NCBI RefSeq assembly: GCF_947632445.1
Contig: NZ_CANRPM010000006.1
Location: forward strand, 17,102-81,101
From: an uncultured Bacteroides sp.
GTDB taxonomy: Bacteria > Bacteroidota > Bacteroidia > Bacteroidales > Bacteroidaceae
Direction: 5' to 3'
DNA length: 64,000 nucleotides
Under the pieces are notes generated by a model. The model saw nothing but the letters and a program-made list of their open reading frames with translations, was not told the origin of the DNA and did no database searches. The translations under genes and the position numbers were made by a program. Below, in pieces: positions 17,242 through 25,616 of the stretch. The number at the start of each line of letters is the position of its first letter. The stretch's first letter is position 1.

Positions 17242-17517
17242 TATTTTCCCGCTTTTTCTTTGCCGTTCCAAAAAATATTCTTCCCTTTGCGGTGTTCAAC
17301 ATATCATCAGTAAATGCAGGTCGTGAACTTGCATACGTGCAGGTTATTTTTATGACCTCACTTAAAATATTAGGTGCTATCGTACCCCCGTGTGAAGTAT
17401 TAATGTACTCACAGCATTTTCGAGATGTGTTGAACAGCGGGAAAGGCGATGGCACTTTTTAATTTTAAGTAGATGCAGGGCAACCACATCGGGCACTACT
17501 TGATTCTTTTCTTTCAT
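17228..17517 (-). other. Stretch between terminase and DUF4160, possible broken small gene
   Basis: The ATG at 17517 opens a 46-codon frame (MKEKNQVVPDVVALHLL...) ending at 17377. A second frame, from a GTG at 17455 to 17228, reads 75 residues ending KGRIFFGTAKKKRENICRI. One frameshift would join them into about 95 residues. I recognise neither part, so this may be a decayed gene or chance. Positions 17518-17668 hold nothing I can support. Confidence 0.25.
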
Positions 17518-17668
17518 AATTTCTTCATTTTGCAAATTTATAAAATAAAAAAATACGGAACTCGCTTTGAATCCCGTATTTCTATTTACACAAAATATTT
17601 TATAGCTCTAAAACAGAAATGCACCGACTTTCACAAGCCAGTACATCTAAATGATGAGCAATGAATAA

Positions 17669-19183
17669 TCATAAAACATCTTTGAGTATTTCTCCTTCAT
17701 TAATAGGCGTGTAATCTTTAGGATAAAATGTATTGGCCAGCGCATCTCCCCAGTCAGGAGAACGTTTTATGCGTTCCTTGATTTTGTCTTTAGGTTCAAT
17801 GATGATGCTGCCATTACTTTGGAACTTCCAGTGTATTTCGGTCAATTCCTCCATGAGTTTATCACAGGGTGGAATAGCAGCACCAAACCCATTTTTGGGA
17901 TTTAACCAATCACGAACAGCCCAGAATAGATACGCTCTCATATTAGCAAAGGTATATTGTCCGGTAATGTCATTCAACCCGGATGCACTTTCCGAGAACT
18001 TGCAAGAGTAAACATTTGCGTAGTTCAGTTCTTCAAGTCTTGAAAACACTCCGGCTCCTTCGCCGATAGTATCAACAAAAGCTTTTGTATCTTTATTCTT
18101 AACATATTGTATAACCATTCCTACAACGTGCATATGGTCGGCACGACCGGAGGACTGGTGAACTTCAAACTTTGGTATGTAGTTACCGTATCGTGGGCAT
18201 AAAACACTATCATCACGCCCCATACCTGCGACATCGACACCAAGGCGGCAGGACTTAACAGGGATGAAATTTTCATCTTCAAGTTTTTTCCATCTTTCAT
18301 TGGCGATTTCAACCCATTCGTATGGTATCAAGACATTTTCCGCAACTTTGGGGAACATACCAAGTACCTTTACACGAAATAGGTCATTTGGCCTATACAG
18401 TCGATCTTCCCATTTGAAGTCACCTTGCCCTTCGTCGAAATCGTTCGATTGTATGGGGGAGCACCATGTTTCAACTTTGTCCTTCACCCATTCATAGTTA
18501 ACTTGGCCAGGTATCACTTCTTTTTTTGATACGACATTTTCAGCATTAAGAGAGTTCAATCTAAATTTAGAAAATCGCTCGGATTTCATGGCACGAGCAG
18601 CATATCCCGTTGTGATGTTTGGATTGAATACTATAAGCAGCCGTGAGTTACCTTGCAGGTTGCCTTCAATGGCATTATAGATGATTTCAGATACACCTGA
18701 AGCCTCAGTTACTGCGAACATCGTGTTTACGGCATGAAAACCGGACCAAGCTTCTGTTGCGCTATCATCTGCCTTAAATCCTGTTAGAAACCATTCTTCA
18801 TATTGTGTTCGAATATCATCTCCAACCAAACGACCGGGAAGCACTTCGGCGTTTCTCAACAACCTTCGTACTTCTGGTGTCATAATATTATGGACTTGTC
18901 TTCCGGTTGGAGCGGTCATAGCTACCTTAGTGTTTTTAGTTAGTTTACCAGTGTTGTCAAATCTTGGTGTAAGGTAAAAAAAACACAAACAAGCGCAAGC
19001 AGACACAAAATCTTTGCCACGTGCAGTTCCTGAAGCAACTGCTGTCATTGGATTAAATTGTACAGATGAAATGATATTCTGTTGTTCCTGATCCAGCCTT
19101 GCTTTTAAAACATCACGCACAAATTTATTCCAATCTGCACGCCATAATTTCATATATAGCTTTGCCTTTTCTACGTTTTTCAT
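17669..19183 (-). CDS. Terminase large subunit
   Basis: 504 residues from the ATG at 19183, which overlaps the small subunit stop (ATGA). ATPase region: a variant Walker A, ASGTARGKD (residues 50-58), with an aromatic/hydrophobic segment and FNPN motif further on. Nuclease region: RLGVDVAGMGRDDS (first metal Asp), AFVDTIGEGAGV (second acid) and SPDWGDALANTF (third acid). This is the motor that packages DNA into the capsid. Length is normal. Confidence 0.95.
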   Translation of the reverse strand: MKNVEKAKLYMKLWRADWNKFVRDVLKARLDQEQQNIISSVQFNPMTAVASGTARGKDFVSACACLCFFYLTPRFDNTGKLTKNTKVAMTAPTGRQVHNIMTPEVRRLLRNAEVLPGRLVGDDIRTQYEEWFLTGFKADDSATEAWSGFHAVNTMFAVTEASGVSEIIYNAIEGNLQGNSRLLIVFNPNITTGYAARAMKSERFSKFRLNSLNAENVVSKKEVIPGQVNYEWVKDKVETWCSPIQSNDFDEGQGDFKWEDRLYRPNDLFRVKVLGMFPKVAENVLIPYEWVEIANERWKKLEDENFIPVKSCRLGVDVAGMGRDDSVLCPRYGNYIPKFEVHQSSGRADHMHVVGMVIQYVKNKDTKAFVDTIGEGAGVFSRLEELNYANVYSCKFSESASGLNDITGQYTFANMRAYLFWAVRDWLNPKNGFGAAIPPCDKLMEELTEIHWKFQSNGSIIIEPKDKIKERIKRSPDWGDALANTFYPKDYTPINEGEILKDVL

Positions 19184-19530
19184 CAATCTTCAGGGTCATC
19201 AGGCAGCTCCTGCATCAATTGCTCAAATGGATTGACATTGACATCCTGTTCAACTCGCTCTACATAACCACGTTTCTTTCCCTTGGTTTTCAAGTAGAAT
19301 ATGATAGCAGTTAAATCATCATTGTTAATTGCAGAAAATAATTTTGATTCTACAATATCAATGGTTTCCTCTTCAATCTCTTCAGCACGTTCCTTGAACT
19401 TAGGATCGTTATCTCTCCATTTATAGTAGCAAGACCTTGTAATGCCTACCTGCTGACAGGCATAAGAGACAATCCCATGACTTTTACGGAAATATTCCAG
19501 GAACATTTCTTGCCTTTGTTTCTTCTTCAT
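19183..19530 (-). CDS. Terminase small subunit
   Basis: 115 residues. The N-terminal helix-turn-helix (SYACQQVGITRSCYYKWRDND) is of the phBC6A51 small-terminase type, followed by a helical oligomerisation region and an acidic tail (ELPDDPED). It overlaps the large subunit gene. It recognises the packaging site. Confidence 0.85.
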   Translation of the reverse strand: MKKKQRQEMFLEYFRKSHGIVSYACQQVGITRSCYYKWRDNDPKFKERAEEIEEETIDIVESKLFSAINNDDLTAIIFYLKTKGKKRGYVERVEQDVNVNPFEQLMQELPDDPED

Positions 19531-19592
19531 ATCGTATATACTTTACGCAATTAATCCTCCAAACAAAATGTAGTGGAGGATGAATTGCAGGA

Positions 19593-20225
19593 TTAATCAA
19601 ATAAACTCTGCTGCACGGCACCAGAATCAAGTTCCTTCATTTGTTGCTCTGATGGCATTGGCGCAACATTGTTTTTATCGTAAAAGCCGTTCTCCTCGCA
19701 ATAGAAGAACCGGCTCCAGTCAAGTCTATCGTAATACCCTTCCACATATGGATAAAGCGCATTCTGTTCATCACGTATCATATCAGCCTTGGTTTTACCG
19801 GCACGTTTGCCCTGCCATGTATGGCAGTCATACACGTAATCCGGTATTCTGTCAAAGTTTCGTTCACATTCGGCCAAATCAAGCGTTTCACGACAATTCA
19901 AAAGGTTGCAGGCAAACCAGTCTGCATCACGGTTCTTTCGAGCCCGAAGAAGAATTGTAACCGCACGGGCAATGAACAACGGCTGCGGATTCATATCATC
20001 AGCTTTGCGCAGAGCGACAAGCTCATGCGTTACGCAATCCCAACAATCTTCTGCTGAGATAATCATCAGTCTGTTCCAAAGATGCTTCCGGTATCTCACC
20101 ATTAACTGGCAGGCAGCATAACCGGCATAAGCATCATGTCCTCTACGGATAGCCTTCTGCAATAACGAAAGCATTTCGAACATATTGTGTCCGTTCTGTG
20201 TCAATAATTGTGGTTTCATTTTCAC
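19593..20225 (-). CDS. RarA/MgsA C-terminal-domain-like protein with clamp-binding tail
   Basis: 210 residues. Residues 12-120 (LLQKAIRRGHDAYAGYAACQLMVRYRKHLWNRLMIISAEDCW..) resemble the C-terminal helical domain of RarA/MgsA replication-recombination ATPases, without the AAA+ part. The extreme C-terminus QQSLFD fits a beta-clamp-binding peptide. I infer a replisome-interacting protein. It is the first gene of the terminase unit and has an early-family promoter. Moderately sure of the fold similarity. Confidence 0.5.
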   Translation of the reverse strand: MKMKPQLLTQNGHNMFEMLSLLQKAIRRGHDAYAGYAACQLMVRYRKHLWNRLMIISAEDCWDCVTHELVALRKADDMNPQPLFIARAVTILLRARKNRDADWFACNLLNCRETLDLAECERNFDRIPDYVYDCHTWQGKRAGKTKADMIRDEQNALYPYVEGYYDRLDWSRFFYCEENGFYDKNNVAPMPSEQQMKELDSGAVQQSLFD

Positions 20226-20255
20226 CTATTTACTTGTTAAATTTGAGTTATCTTT

Positions 20256-20350
20256 GGATAGTTAAAGATACAAATAAATAACTGTAGTGCAATGGATTAT
20301 AATCTGTATTTTTTGGGTAAATTCCGATTATAACTAAGATTTAACTATCC
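20256..20350 (-). promoter_or_regulatory. Early-family promoter P2 with long inverted repeat
   Basis: Minus strand: TATCTTTA (20270-20263), 19 bp, ATTG (20293-20290). A perfect 10-bp inverted repeat GGATAGTTAA (20256-20265) and TTAACTATCC (20341-20350) brackets the promoter, and the outer arm carries the shared AAGATTTAACT motif. Confidence 0.55.
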
Positions 20351-20365
20351 GAAACTATAGCCAAA

Positions 20366-21487
20366 TCAGAACACAATATCTTTCATTTGAACCACGTTCC
20401 TGCATCCATAAGTAATGAAGTTGTTTGTCGTGTTATATGAATACGCTCCGATATTCCGTATAAGAATCTTATCGCCAATGTTAGCAGGGCCGTTATATTC
20501 ACGTATCAGATAATCAATCTCAACACATGAGCATCCGAAAACTACCGCATTCTCTACATGATTGCTATTCTTGCCGTAATGTGCATACGACGGACTCTTA
20601 CAAATACAAGACGCACCAACATCTTCTCGCTTGGTGTCAAGCACGATGAATGTCTTTCCTTGTACTTGCTTCACTCCGATAATAGTAGCCAACAAGTGCA
20701 TGGCATTCGATACGACAGGCGTTCCATCTTCGGTTATGAGTGTTTTTTCTGCATTCGGATATGCCTCGGCCATTTCAAATCCGATAGCTTCGGCATATTC
20801 TTCAAAACTGGGTACATACTCATTGAACTGTTCTTTAAAAGAATCATCCATACGACCAAACATATTTCCTCCGATATCAATGATAGTAGCACCAAGAACG
20901 TCTGCAAACTTTATCATCATCTTCACCCGTTTCCTAAAATATTCCAGACTACGTGCTTGGCTGATGTGGCAATGTACGGACTTGATTGTGACGAATGGGA
21001 AGTTATCTTTATTCAAAAGGAAATTAAAATCTTCTCCAGAAGTATCAAATCCAAATCTGGATATGATACCATTCCCAATATCAAAGTTCAGTCGTACACC
21101 AAGCTCTATCCGTCGTTGCTTGGCATTGGTCCAATCAACGAAATTCTTGAACTCATCAATATTCTCGATATTCACAATTCCACCATTCAGAGAAACATTC
21201 AATTTATTGGCAAAATCTGGTATCACCCCATTGTAGATGATATTCTCGTCACGGACACCAAGCTCTTTTGCATAATGATACTCTTTGGGAGATACAACTT
21301 CGGCGTACTCTCCAAGTTTATCTACAGCCAGACAGAAGTCTTTGTGGTAGTTCGTTTTATAACTGTACCCCATGTGATAGTTGGGATAGTATTTATTTAC
21401 CGCTTTTCTAAAATCGGTGATATTGCCTTTAAATGCCTTTATGTCGCATATATAGGCAGGAGTTTGAATTTCTCTAACGTTTAACAT
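20366..21487 (-). CDS. PLP-dependent amino acid decarboxylase-like (Orn/DAP/Arg group)
   Basis: 373 residues with the alanine racemase-type barrel and C-terminal domain of group IV decarboxylases. The PLP lysine is in GYSYKTNYH (K44). Other family features are EYAEVVSPKEYHYA, VHCHISQARS, DIGGNMFGR and the C-terminal FGCSCVEIDYL (catalytic-type Cys) and IRNIGAYSYN. Likely reaction: decarboxylation of an amino acid or carboxylated conjugate. It is the last gene of the six-gene cassette and overlaps the glycosyltransferase gene by 14 nt. In this setting it may make an amine for attachment, or trim an attached amino acid. The substrate is unknown. Confidence 0.8.
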   Translation of the reverse strand: MLNVREIQTPAYICDIKAFKGNITDFRKAVNKYYPNYHMGYSYKTNYHKDFCLAVDKLGEYAEVVSPKEYHYAKELGVRDENIIYNGVIPDFANKLNVSLNGGIVNIENIDEFKNFVDWTNAKQRRIELGVRLNFDIGNGIISRFGFDTSGEDFNFLLNKDNFPFVTIKSVHCHISQARSLEYFRKRVKMMIKFADVLGATIIDIGGNMFGRMDDSFKEQFNEYVPSFEEYAEAIGFEMAEAYPNAEKTLITEDGTPVVSNAMHLLATIIGVKQVQGKTFIVLDTKREDVGASCICKSPSYAHYGKNSNHVENAVVFGCSCVEIDYLIREYNGPANIGDKILIRNIGAYSYNTTNNFITYGCRNVVQMKDIVF

Positions 21488-22220
21488 TTATCTTAGCTTG
21501 GTTTTTCTTAAAATCATAATCAAAATATTTTCCCCACTTATTTTTCATTGCAAGCCTGAACTGGAAGTTCACTTTAGAATCGACGGTTGTCCCTCCACTA
21601 TTTACATCCTTTACGCTCATTGAGTGGAAATATCGAGGTTGCAATATGATACGGTTCATCAGCAATTCCTGCATCATCATATCAATATCAGACGTAGCAA
21701 AATCTTTTGGGTCAAATTTCGCCTTGAAAGCCTTCTTGTTAATCCATCTAATACCACCGGGCATCCCTTTGAAACAGAACTCTTGTGTGTAGTTGTAAAG
21801 TGCAAATTGAGGGTTATCACATGCAAATCCCAGGTTCAGATCCACAAGAAGCTGGGCGATGCGTTCAATTTCAGATGTGGCAATTTCTCGATAATTCTTA
21901 AATTGGGTCTTAATGTTTGTTGTGTCATCAAGCCTATACGTGAAGTTCTTTATATCATCGTCGGCAATAAAAATCACATCTTCCGGAGTGTTTTCGATAA
22001 TCCAATACAGCGTTGTCATAAAACTCCATACAATGGTACCGTCTTTCAGCGTGGCCCCTTGTGGGATGACAAGAAGTTCTTTTACTCCGGCGTTCCTATA
22101 CGCTTCCTCTTCCTTCCATCGCACAACATAAGTACAATACTCAAGCAAATCTTGCGTAAGTATTCTGTCAGGTCGCTGGTAGGACATGCAGTAGATGTTA
22201 AATGAAATATCTTGTTTCAA
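21474..22220 (-). CDS. TET-associated glycosyltransferase-like protein (TAGT)
   Basis: 248 residues resembling the TAGT family defined in phage base-modification gene clusters: an N-terminal nucleotide-sugar-binding segment (FNIYCMSYQRPDR), a middle region with the metal-binding DDIFIADDD-type motif (IFIADDDIKNF, about residue 82-92), and a C-terminal FDPKDFATSDIDM / SGGTT region. The frame opens with TTG, overlapping the ATP-grasp gene by 23 nt. TAGT proteins are predicted to glycosylate oxidised pyrimidines in DNA. No TET/JBP oxygenase is seen nearby, so the acceptor is open. Confidence 0.75.
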   Translation of the reverse strand: MKQDISFNIYCMSYQRPDRILTQDLLEYCTYVVRWKEEEAYRNAGVKELLVIPQGATLKDGTIVWSFMTTLYWIIENTPEDVIFIADDDIKNFTYRLDDTTNIKTQFKNYREIATSEIERIAQLLVDLNLGFACDNPQFALYNYTQEFCFKGMPGGIRWINKKAFKAKFDPKDFATSDIDMMMQELLMNRIILQPRYFHSMSVKDVNSGGTTVDSKVNFQFRLAMKNKWGKYFDYDFKKNQAKINVKR

Positions 22221-23223
22221 AATACTTCTTCATTTTAAATCCGACATTGATTTCCTTCTGGTCATTCTCATAGTCATATCCAAGTAACTGCTTACACCGT
22301 AGATAAAACATGTTACAACCGGCATTGCTTACAAAGTTGAGAGAAGCATTCACCCGTGGATTGATTTCAAGCAAGGTGACCTTTCCATCATCTCCAAGAA
22401 TGAAGTCGAAGCATGCGTTACCGTCAATGCCAAGTTTCTCGCAGATCGTTTTTGCAATATCATAGGCCTGTTCGTTAGGCATAATTTCGGCATACATCAT
22501 AGATCCAAATTCAAGAACATATCCGACATATCCACAGATATGGGTGACACGTCCTTTGTCGGCCAATACGCTTACGGAATAATCAAGGCCATTCTTGTAT
22601 TCCTGAACAATGACATCATGGTCTTTTTTATCTACAATCTGGCAAAGCTGCCCAAATGATATATAGTGCTTTTTTCCAAAACGATGAAAAAGATTCACAT
22701 CTAAACTTTTCTCATCGTCAATAACAGCAAAGCCACGACCGCCACACATATTTGCAACCTTGCAGCACATTTTATTATCAACAGTTCTTCGGAATCTGTA
22801 TAGTTGACTTTGATACTTTGCAATTATCTGTTTGGGCATATACTTCCCAAACATCTTATGAAGCGCAATCTTGTCATTAGCAATCTTCATAGAGTCAGGA
22901 GAAGTCACAGATATGTGGATCCCATATTTTTCAAACTCATCCTTGTGGTCAGCCATAGCATCCAAGTCTATTGATGTGGTAGGAAACACAACATCAATAC
23001 TCAACTTCTTACACAATTCAAGCAGTGTTGGAAAGTAACTTTCATCAGAAACTTTCGGAACGACAAAAGCCCCATCACATTCTCCTTCTTTTGGCAAATC
23101 CCATTCAACAGAGTTCACACAATACACATTGACATGTGCTCCATCGTAATTGTTCTTCAGGCAGTCTATCATGTTTTTTACATGGATATTACTGCACGTA
23201 ATAAGTACGTTAATAGGCATCAT
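22198..23223 (-). CDS. ATP-grasp ligase
   Basis: 341 residues. An N-terminal Rossmann-like preATP domain (MPINVLITCSNIHVKNM) is followed by an ATP-grasp domain (NDKIALHKMF, VQEYKNGLDYSVSVLADKG) ending in the metal-binding LLEINPRVNASLNF. It is similar to carbamoyl-phosphate synthase-like ligases that join a carboxylate to an amine or other nucleophile through an acyl phosphate. It is 2 nt downstream of the ParB-like gene. In the cassette it could couple an amino acid to a sugar or base. Confidence 0.85.
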   Translation of the reverse strand: MMPINVLITCSNIHVKNMIDCLKNNYDGAHVNVYCVNSVEWDLPKEGECDGAFVVPKVSDESYFPTLLELCKKLSIDVVFPTTSIDLDAMADHKDEFEKYGIHISVTSPDSMKIANDKIALHKMFGKYMPKQIIAKYQSQLYRFRRTVDNKMCCKVANMCGGRGFAVIDDEKSLDVNLFHRFGKKHYISFGQLCQIVDKKDHDVIVQEYKNGLDYSVSVLADKGRVTHICGYVGYVLEFGSMMYAEIMPNEQAYDIAKTICEKLGIDGNACFDFILGDDGKVTLLEINPRVNASLNFVSNAGCNMFYLRCKQLLGYDYENDQKEINVGFKMKKYFETRYFI

Positions 23224-23225
23224 AT

Positions 23226-23828
23226 CTATTTTTCTTTTACAATTTTAGCTTTCATTTCATCGTACCAGATAGCACGAGCTTTTATCTTTCGTTCACCGTT
23301 CTTTGTTTTGGCAACAATCACTTTCTTGTCATCAATACCAAGTACTCTTGTGAGATTAAGGTAATCTATTTCGTTGCGGCAAACAATCATCACATAATCA
23401 TACTTTTCGTATCTGATAAGTTCCATTTCCTTAATCTTCACATCAGTTGCAGGGTCAATCTGTGGAAGTTCAAACCCAAGGTTGAGGTTCAGTTCTGCTG
23501 TCCAATCTGCAAGCATATCAACATCCCATTCGCCAGAATGCGTGTTTGCCTTTATGTTTATAGCTTTAAGTTCAGTCTGGGTATATCCTATCAGTCTCTT
23601 GCAAAGCACGGTAGCATTTTCTCCCTTGCTTGCTTTTAGGGCATCAACACGCTGGTGCCCAGAGATGATATTATTGTGTTCATCGACAACAATTATACCG
23701 AAATCACCAAACTGTTCCAGCGACTCCTGTAGCTCCTTTGCCTTCTTTTTGGTAATCTTCCTTGGATTGCCAATATCATCTTTCAATTCAGAAAGAGGTA
23801 TTTCGATTACTTCAATACTTTTTCCCAT
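23226..23828 (-). CDS. ParB/Srx-like domain protein
   Basis: 200 residues. The N-terminal 95 residues are a ParB-type domain: IPLSELKDDIGNPRK, then SGHQRVDALKAS (the GHxR motif) and INIKANTHSGEWDVDML, the form found in phage ParB proteins that accompany DNA methylases and other DNA-modifying enzymes. The remaining part is unassigned. ParB domains bind CTP or act as nucleases or kinases. Here it is the only cassette member with an obvious DNA-linked domain. It overlaps the GNAT gene by 22 nt. Confidence 0.8.
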   Translation of the reverse strand: MGKSIEVIEIPLSELKDDIGNPRKITKKKAKELQESLEQFGDFGIIVVDEHNNIISGHQRVDALKASKGENATVLCKRLIGYTQTELKAINIKANTHSGEWDVDMLADWTAELNLNLGFELPQIDPATDVKIKEMELIRYEKYDYVMIVCRNEIDYLNLTRVLGIDDKKVIVAKTKNGERKIKARAIWYDEMKAKIVKEK

Positions 23829-24301
23829 CCTGTTTTTGTCATTTCAAGTCGTTCAACTTCAGGTTTTATAAAACTGCTACCGACACGCACAAAATGCTTG
23901 TTGATGGCATTTCGATATGAAGCAACATTTCTTGGATTGATGTAGATATACACCAAGTCAAGTCTTAGACACTCATACGCATACCGTAAAGCAAGAAGCG
24001 TTGCCTTACTCGTGATGCCGAGTCCAAATAAATCTTGTCGCATGATGCAATAACTTAATTCAGCGGCTCCGTATGCAACGTTCTTCAACGCTACATATCC
24101 AGCAAATTCATTGTCGGCCAGAATAGCAAACATTGGATTTTTAGGATCAATGGCTGCATTCTTAAGATATTCTGTTTCACTTTCCAGTGTTGCAGGTACC
24201 GGGGCATCGCTTTCCATATATTCCCAAAGGTCTGGATTATTACGAAGGTGCCAACTAAACTTTGCGAAATGTCCGTCTATAGGCGTAATCTCTACATTCA
24301 T
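23807..24301 (-). CDS. GNAT N-acyltransferase
   Basis: 164 residues of the RimJ/RimL-like GNAT type: WEYMESDAPVP, MFAILADNEFAGYVAL, AELSYCIM and FGLGITSKATLLALRYA (acetyl-CoA loop region), then YIYINPRNVASYRN. It overlaps the mutase gene by 4 nt and the ParB-like gene by 22 nt. In the cassette it may acylate an amino group introduced by the other enzymes. The substrate is unknown. Confidence 0.8.
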   Translation of the reverse strand: MNVEITPIDGHFAKFSWHLRNNPDLWEYMESDAPVPATLESETEYLKNAAIDPKNPMFAILADNEFAGYVALKNVAYGAAELSYCIMRQDLFGLGITSKATLLALRYAYECLRLDLVYIYINPRNVASYRNAINKHFVRVGSSFIKPEVERLEMTKTGWEKVLK

Positions 24302-25380
24302 ACAAATTTTTCAATTATATCGTTCATACTATAATACTTGTATTCTGCCAACCGTCCACCAAAAATGACATTTGGTTCTTTATCGGCAAGCTCTTTATAT
24401 CTGGAGTATTTCGACAGGTTTTCTTCTGTTGGTATTGGATAGGATGGGGGTATTTCGTCGTTGTAATCGCATGGAATTTCTATTGAAACGACAGTCCCTT
24501 TGCAGTTTGTTTTGAGGAAATGCTTATGCTCAATGACCCTCGTCCACGGAGTAGAAGCATCAGTATAGTTTACGACCGCATTGCCTTGATAATTATCTGT
24601 TTCCGGCAAAAAGCATTCATTGAATTTTACGGAACGATAATCCAACTTACCAAAACGATAATTGTAGAATCTGTCTATCTGACCGGTATATACCATTTCT
24701 CTTGCAAGTGATTTATAGAAATCAATCCGTTCAAAGAAATCGGCATTTAAAGAAATATCGCTACCTGACAGAAGTTTTGTAATAAACTCGGTATAACCGC
24801 ATTCAGGTATGCCTTGATATCTTTCGTTGAAATAATTGTTGTCAAACGTGTAACGTATAGGAATACGTTTCATAATAGATGCAGGAAGTTCTTTGCATTT
24901 CTTGCTCCATTGCTTTTCTGTATACTCCTTGATGAACATATCATATATCATCTTACCGACAGTGGAAAGGCAATATTCTTCCAGATTTTTTGGATGACTA
25001 AAACAAACCTTGTCCTTTTCTATGGCTTCCATAGCATCTATGGGAGTGGCGGCCCCAAAAATCTGGTTGAACGTATTCATATTGAACGGCAGGTTATAGA
25101 CATTCCCATGATAATTGGCGAGAGGAGAATTTACGAACTGGACAAATTCACAGATGCCATTCACGAAATCCCAGACTTTTCTCGAATTTGTTCTGAATAT
25201 ATGGGCACCGAACTTATGTACTTCAATGCCATGTATGTTTTCAGTATAACAATAACCACCTACGTGGCTACTCTTATCTATAACAAGACATTTTTTGCCA
25301 TGTTTAGTTGCAATATATGCAAACATAGATCCATATAATCCGGCTCCAACTATGAGATAGTCATACTTAGGTGTTGTCAT
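24298..25380 (-). CDS. glf: UDP-galactopyranose mutase
   Basis: 360 residues. FAD-binding Rossmann motif YLIVGAGLYGSMFAYIA at the N-terminus, the mutase signature VHKFGAHIFRTNSRKVW, NSPLANYHGNVYNLPFNM, and the C-terminal IFGGRLAEYKYYSM (FAD-contact region). It interconverts UDP-galactopyranose and UDP-galactofuranose. It is the first gene of the six-gene cassette, behind a strong promoter with hairpins. The usual context is a bacterial surface-polysaccharide cluster; in a phage operon it suggests that a galactofuranose or related donor is made for the adjacent glycosyltransferase. Confidence 0.92.
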   Translation of the reverse strand: MTTPKYDYLIVGAGLYGSMFAYIATKHGKKCLVIDKSSHVGGYCYTENIHGIEVHKFGAHIFRTNSRKVWDFVNGICEFVQFVNSPLANYHGNVYNLPFNMNTFNQIFGAATPIDAMEAIEKDKVCFSHPKNLEEYCLSTVGKMIYDMFIKEYTEKQWSKKCKELPASIMKRIPIRYTFDNNYFNERYQGIPECGYTEFITKLLSGSDISLNADFFERIDFYKSLAREMVYTGQIDRFYNYRFGKLDYRSVKFNECFLPETDNYQGNAVVNYTDASTPWTRVIEHKHFLKTNCKGTVVSIEIPCDYNDEIPPSYPIPTEENLSKYSRYKELADKEPNVIFGGRLAEYKYYSMNDIIEKFV

Positions 25381-25428
25381 ACTGCTTTCGGTTATGTATC
25401 ACTTCATACATTATTTGTGCTAATTCCA

Positions 25429-25547
25429 GCGTAGAATACTCTACGCCGTAAAGCACTTACTCAATCAATGGCAATTACTAAATTGGGAGACAACCCAATT
25501 CCATCCATTTTTGCCGTAAAATTACTATAAAATGACTGAAAAACAAA
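25429..25547 (-). promoter_or_regulatory. Promoter and hairpin leader of the six-gene enzyme cassette
   Basis: Minus strand: TTTG (25547-25544), 19 bp, TAATTTTA (25524-25517). The transcript would start near 25510, directly before a perfect 7-bp hairpin AATTGGG/CCCAATT (25500-25481). A second perfect 7-bp hairpin GCGTAGA/TCTACGC (25446-25429) precedes the ATG at 25380. The -33 surroundings (ctgAAAAACAAACATT on plus) are shared with the head operon promoter at 8853. Confidence 0.65.
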
Positions 25548-25616
25548 CATTATTGAATAAAAAATCAATATTCAATGTATATTTCGAGTAATTGTGTATA
25601 ATACGGATTTTATACA

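Noticed and set aside
23226..23828. Plasmid-type partition gene
   Set aside because: No ParA or parS-like repeats are nearby, and the gene is locked inside an enzyme operon.
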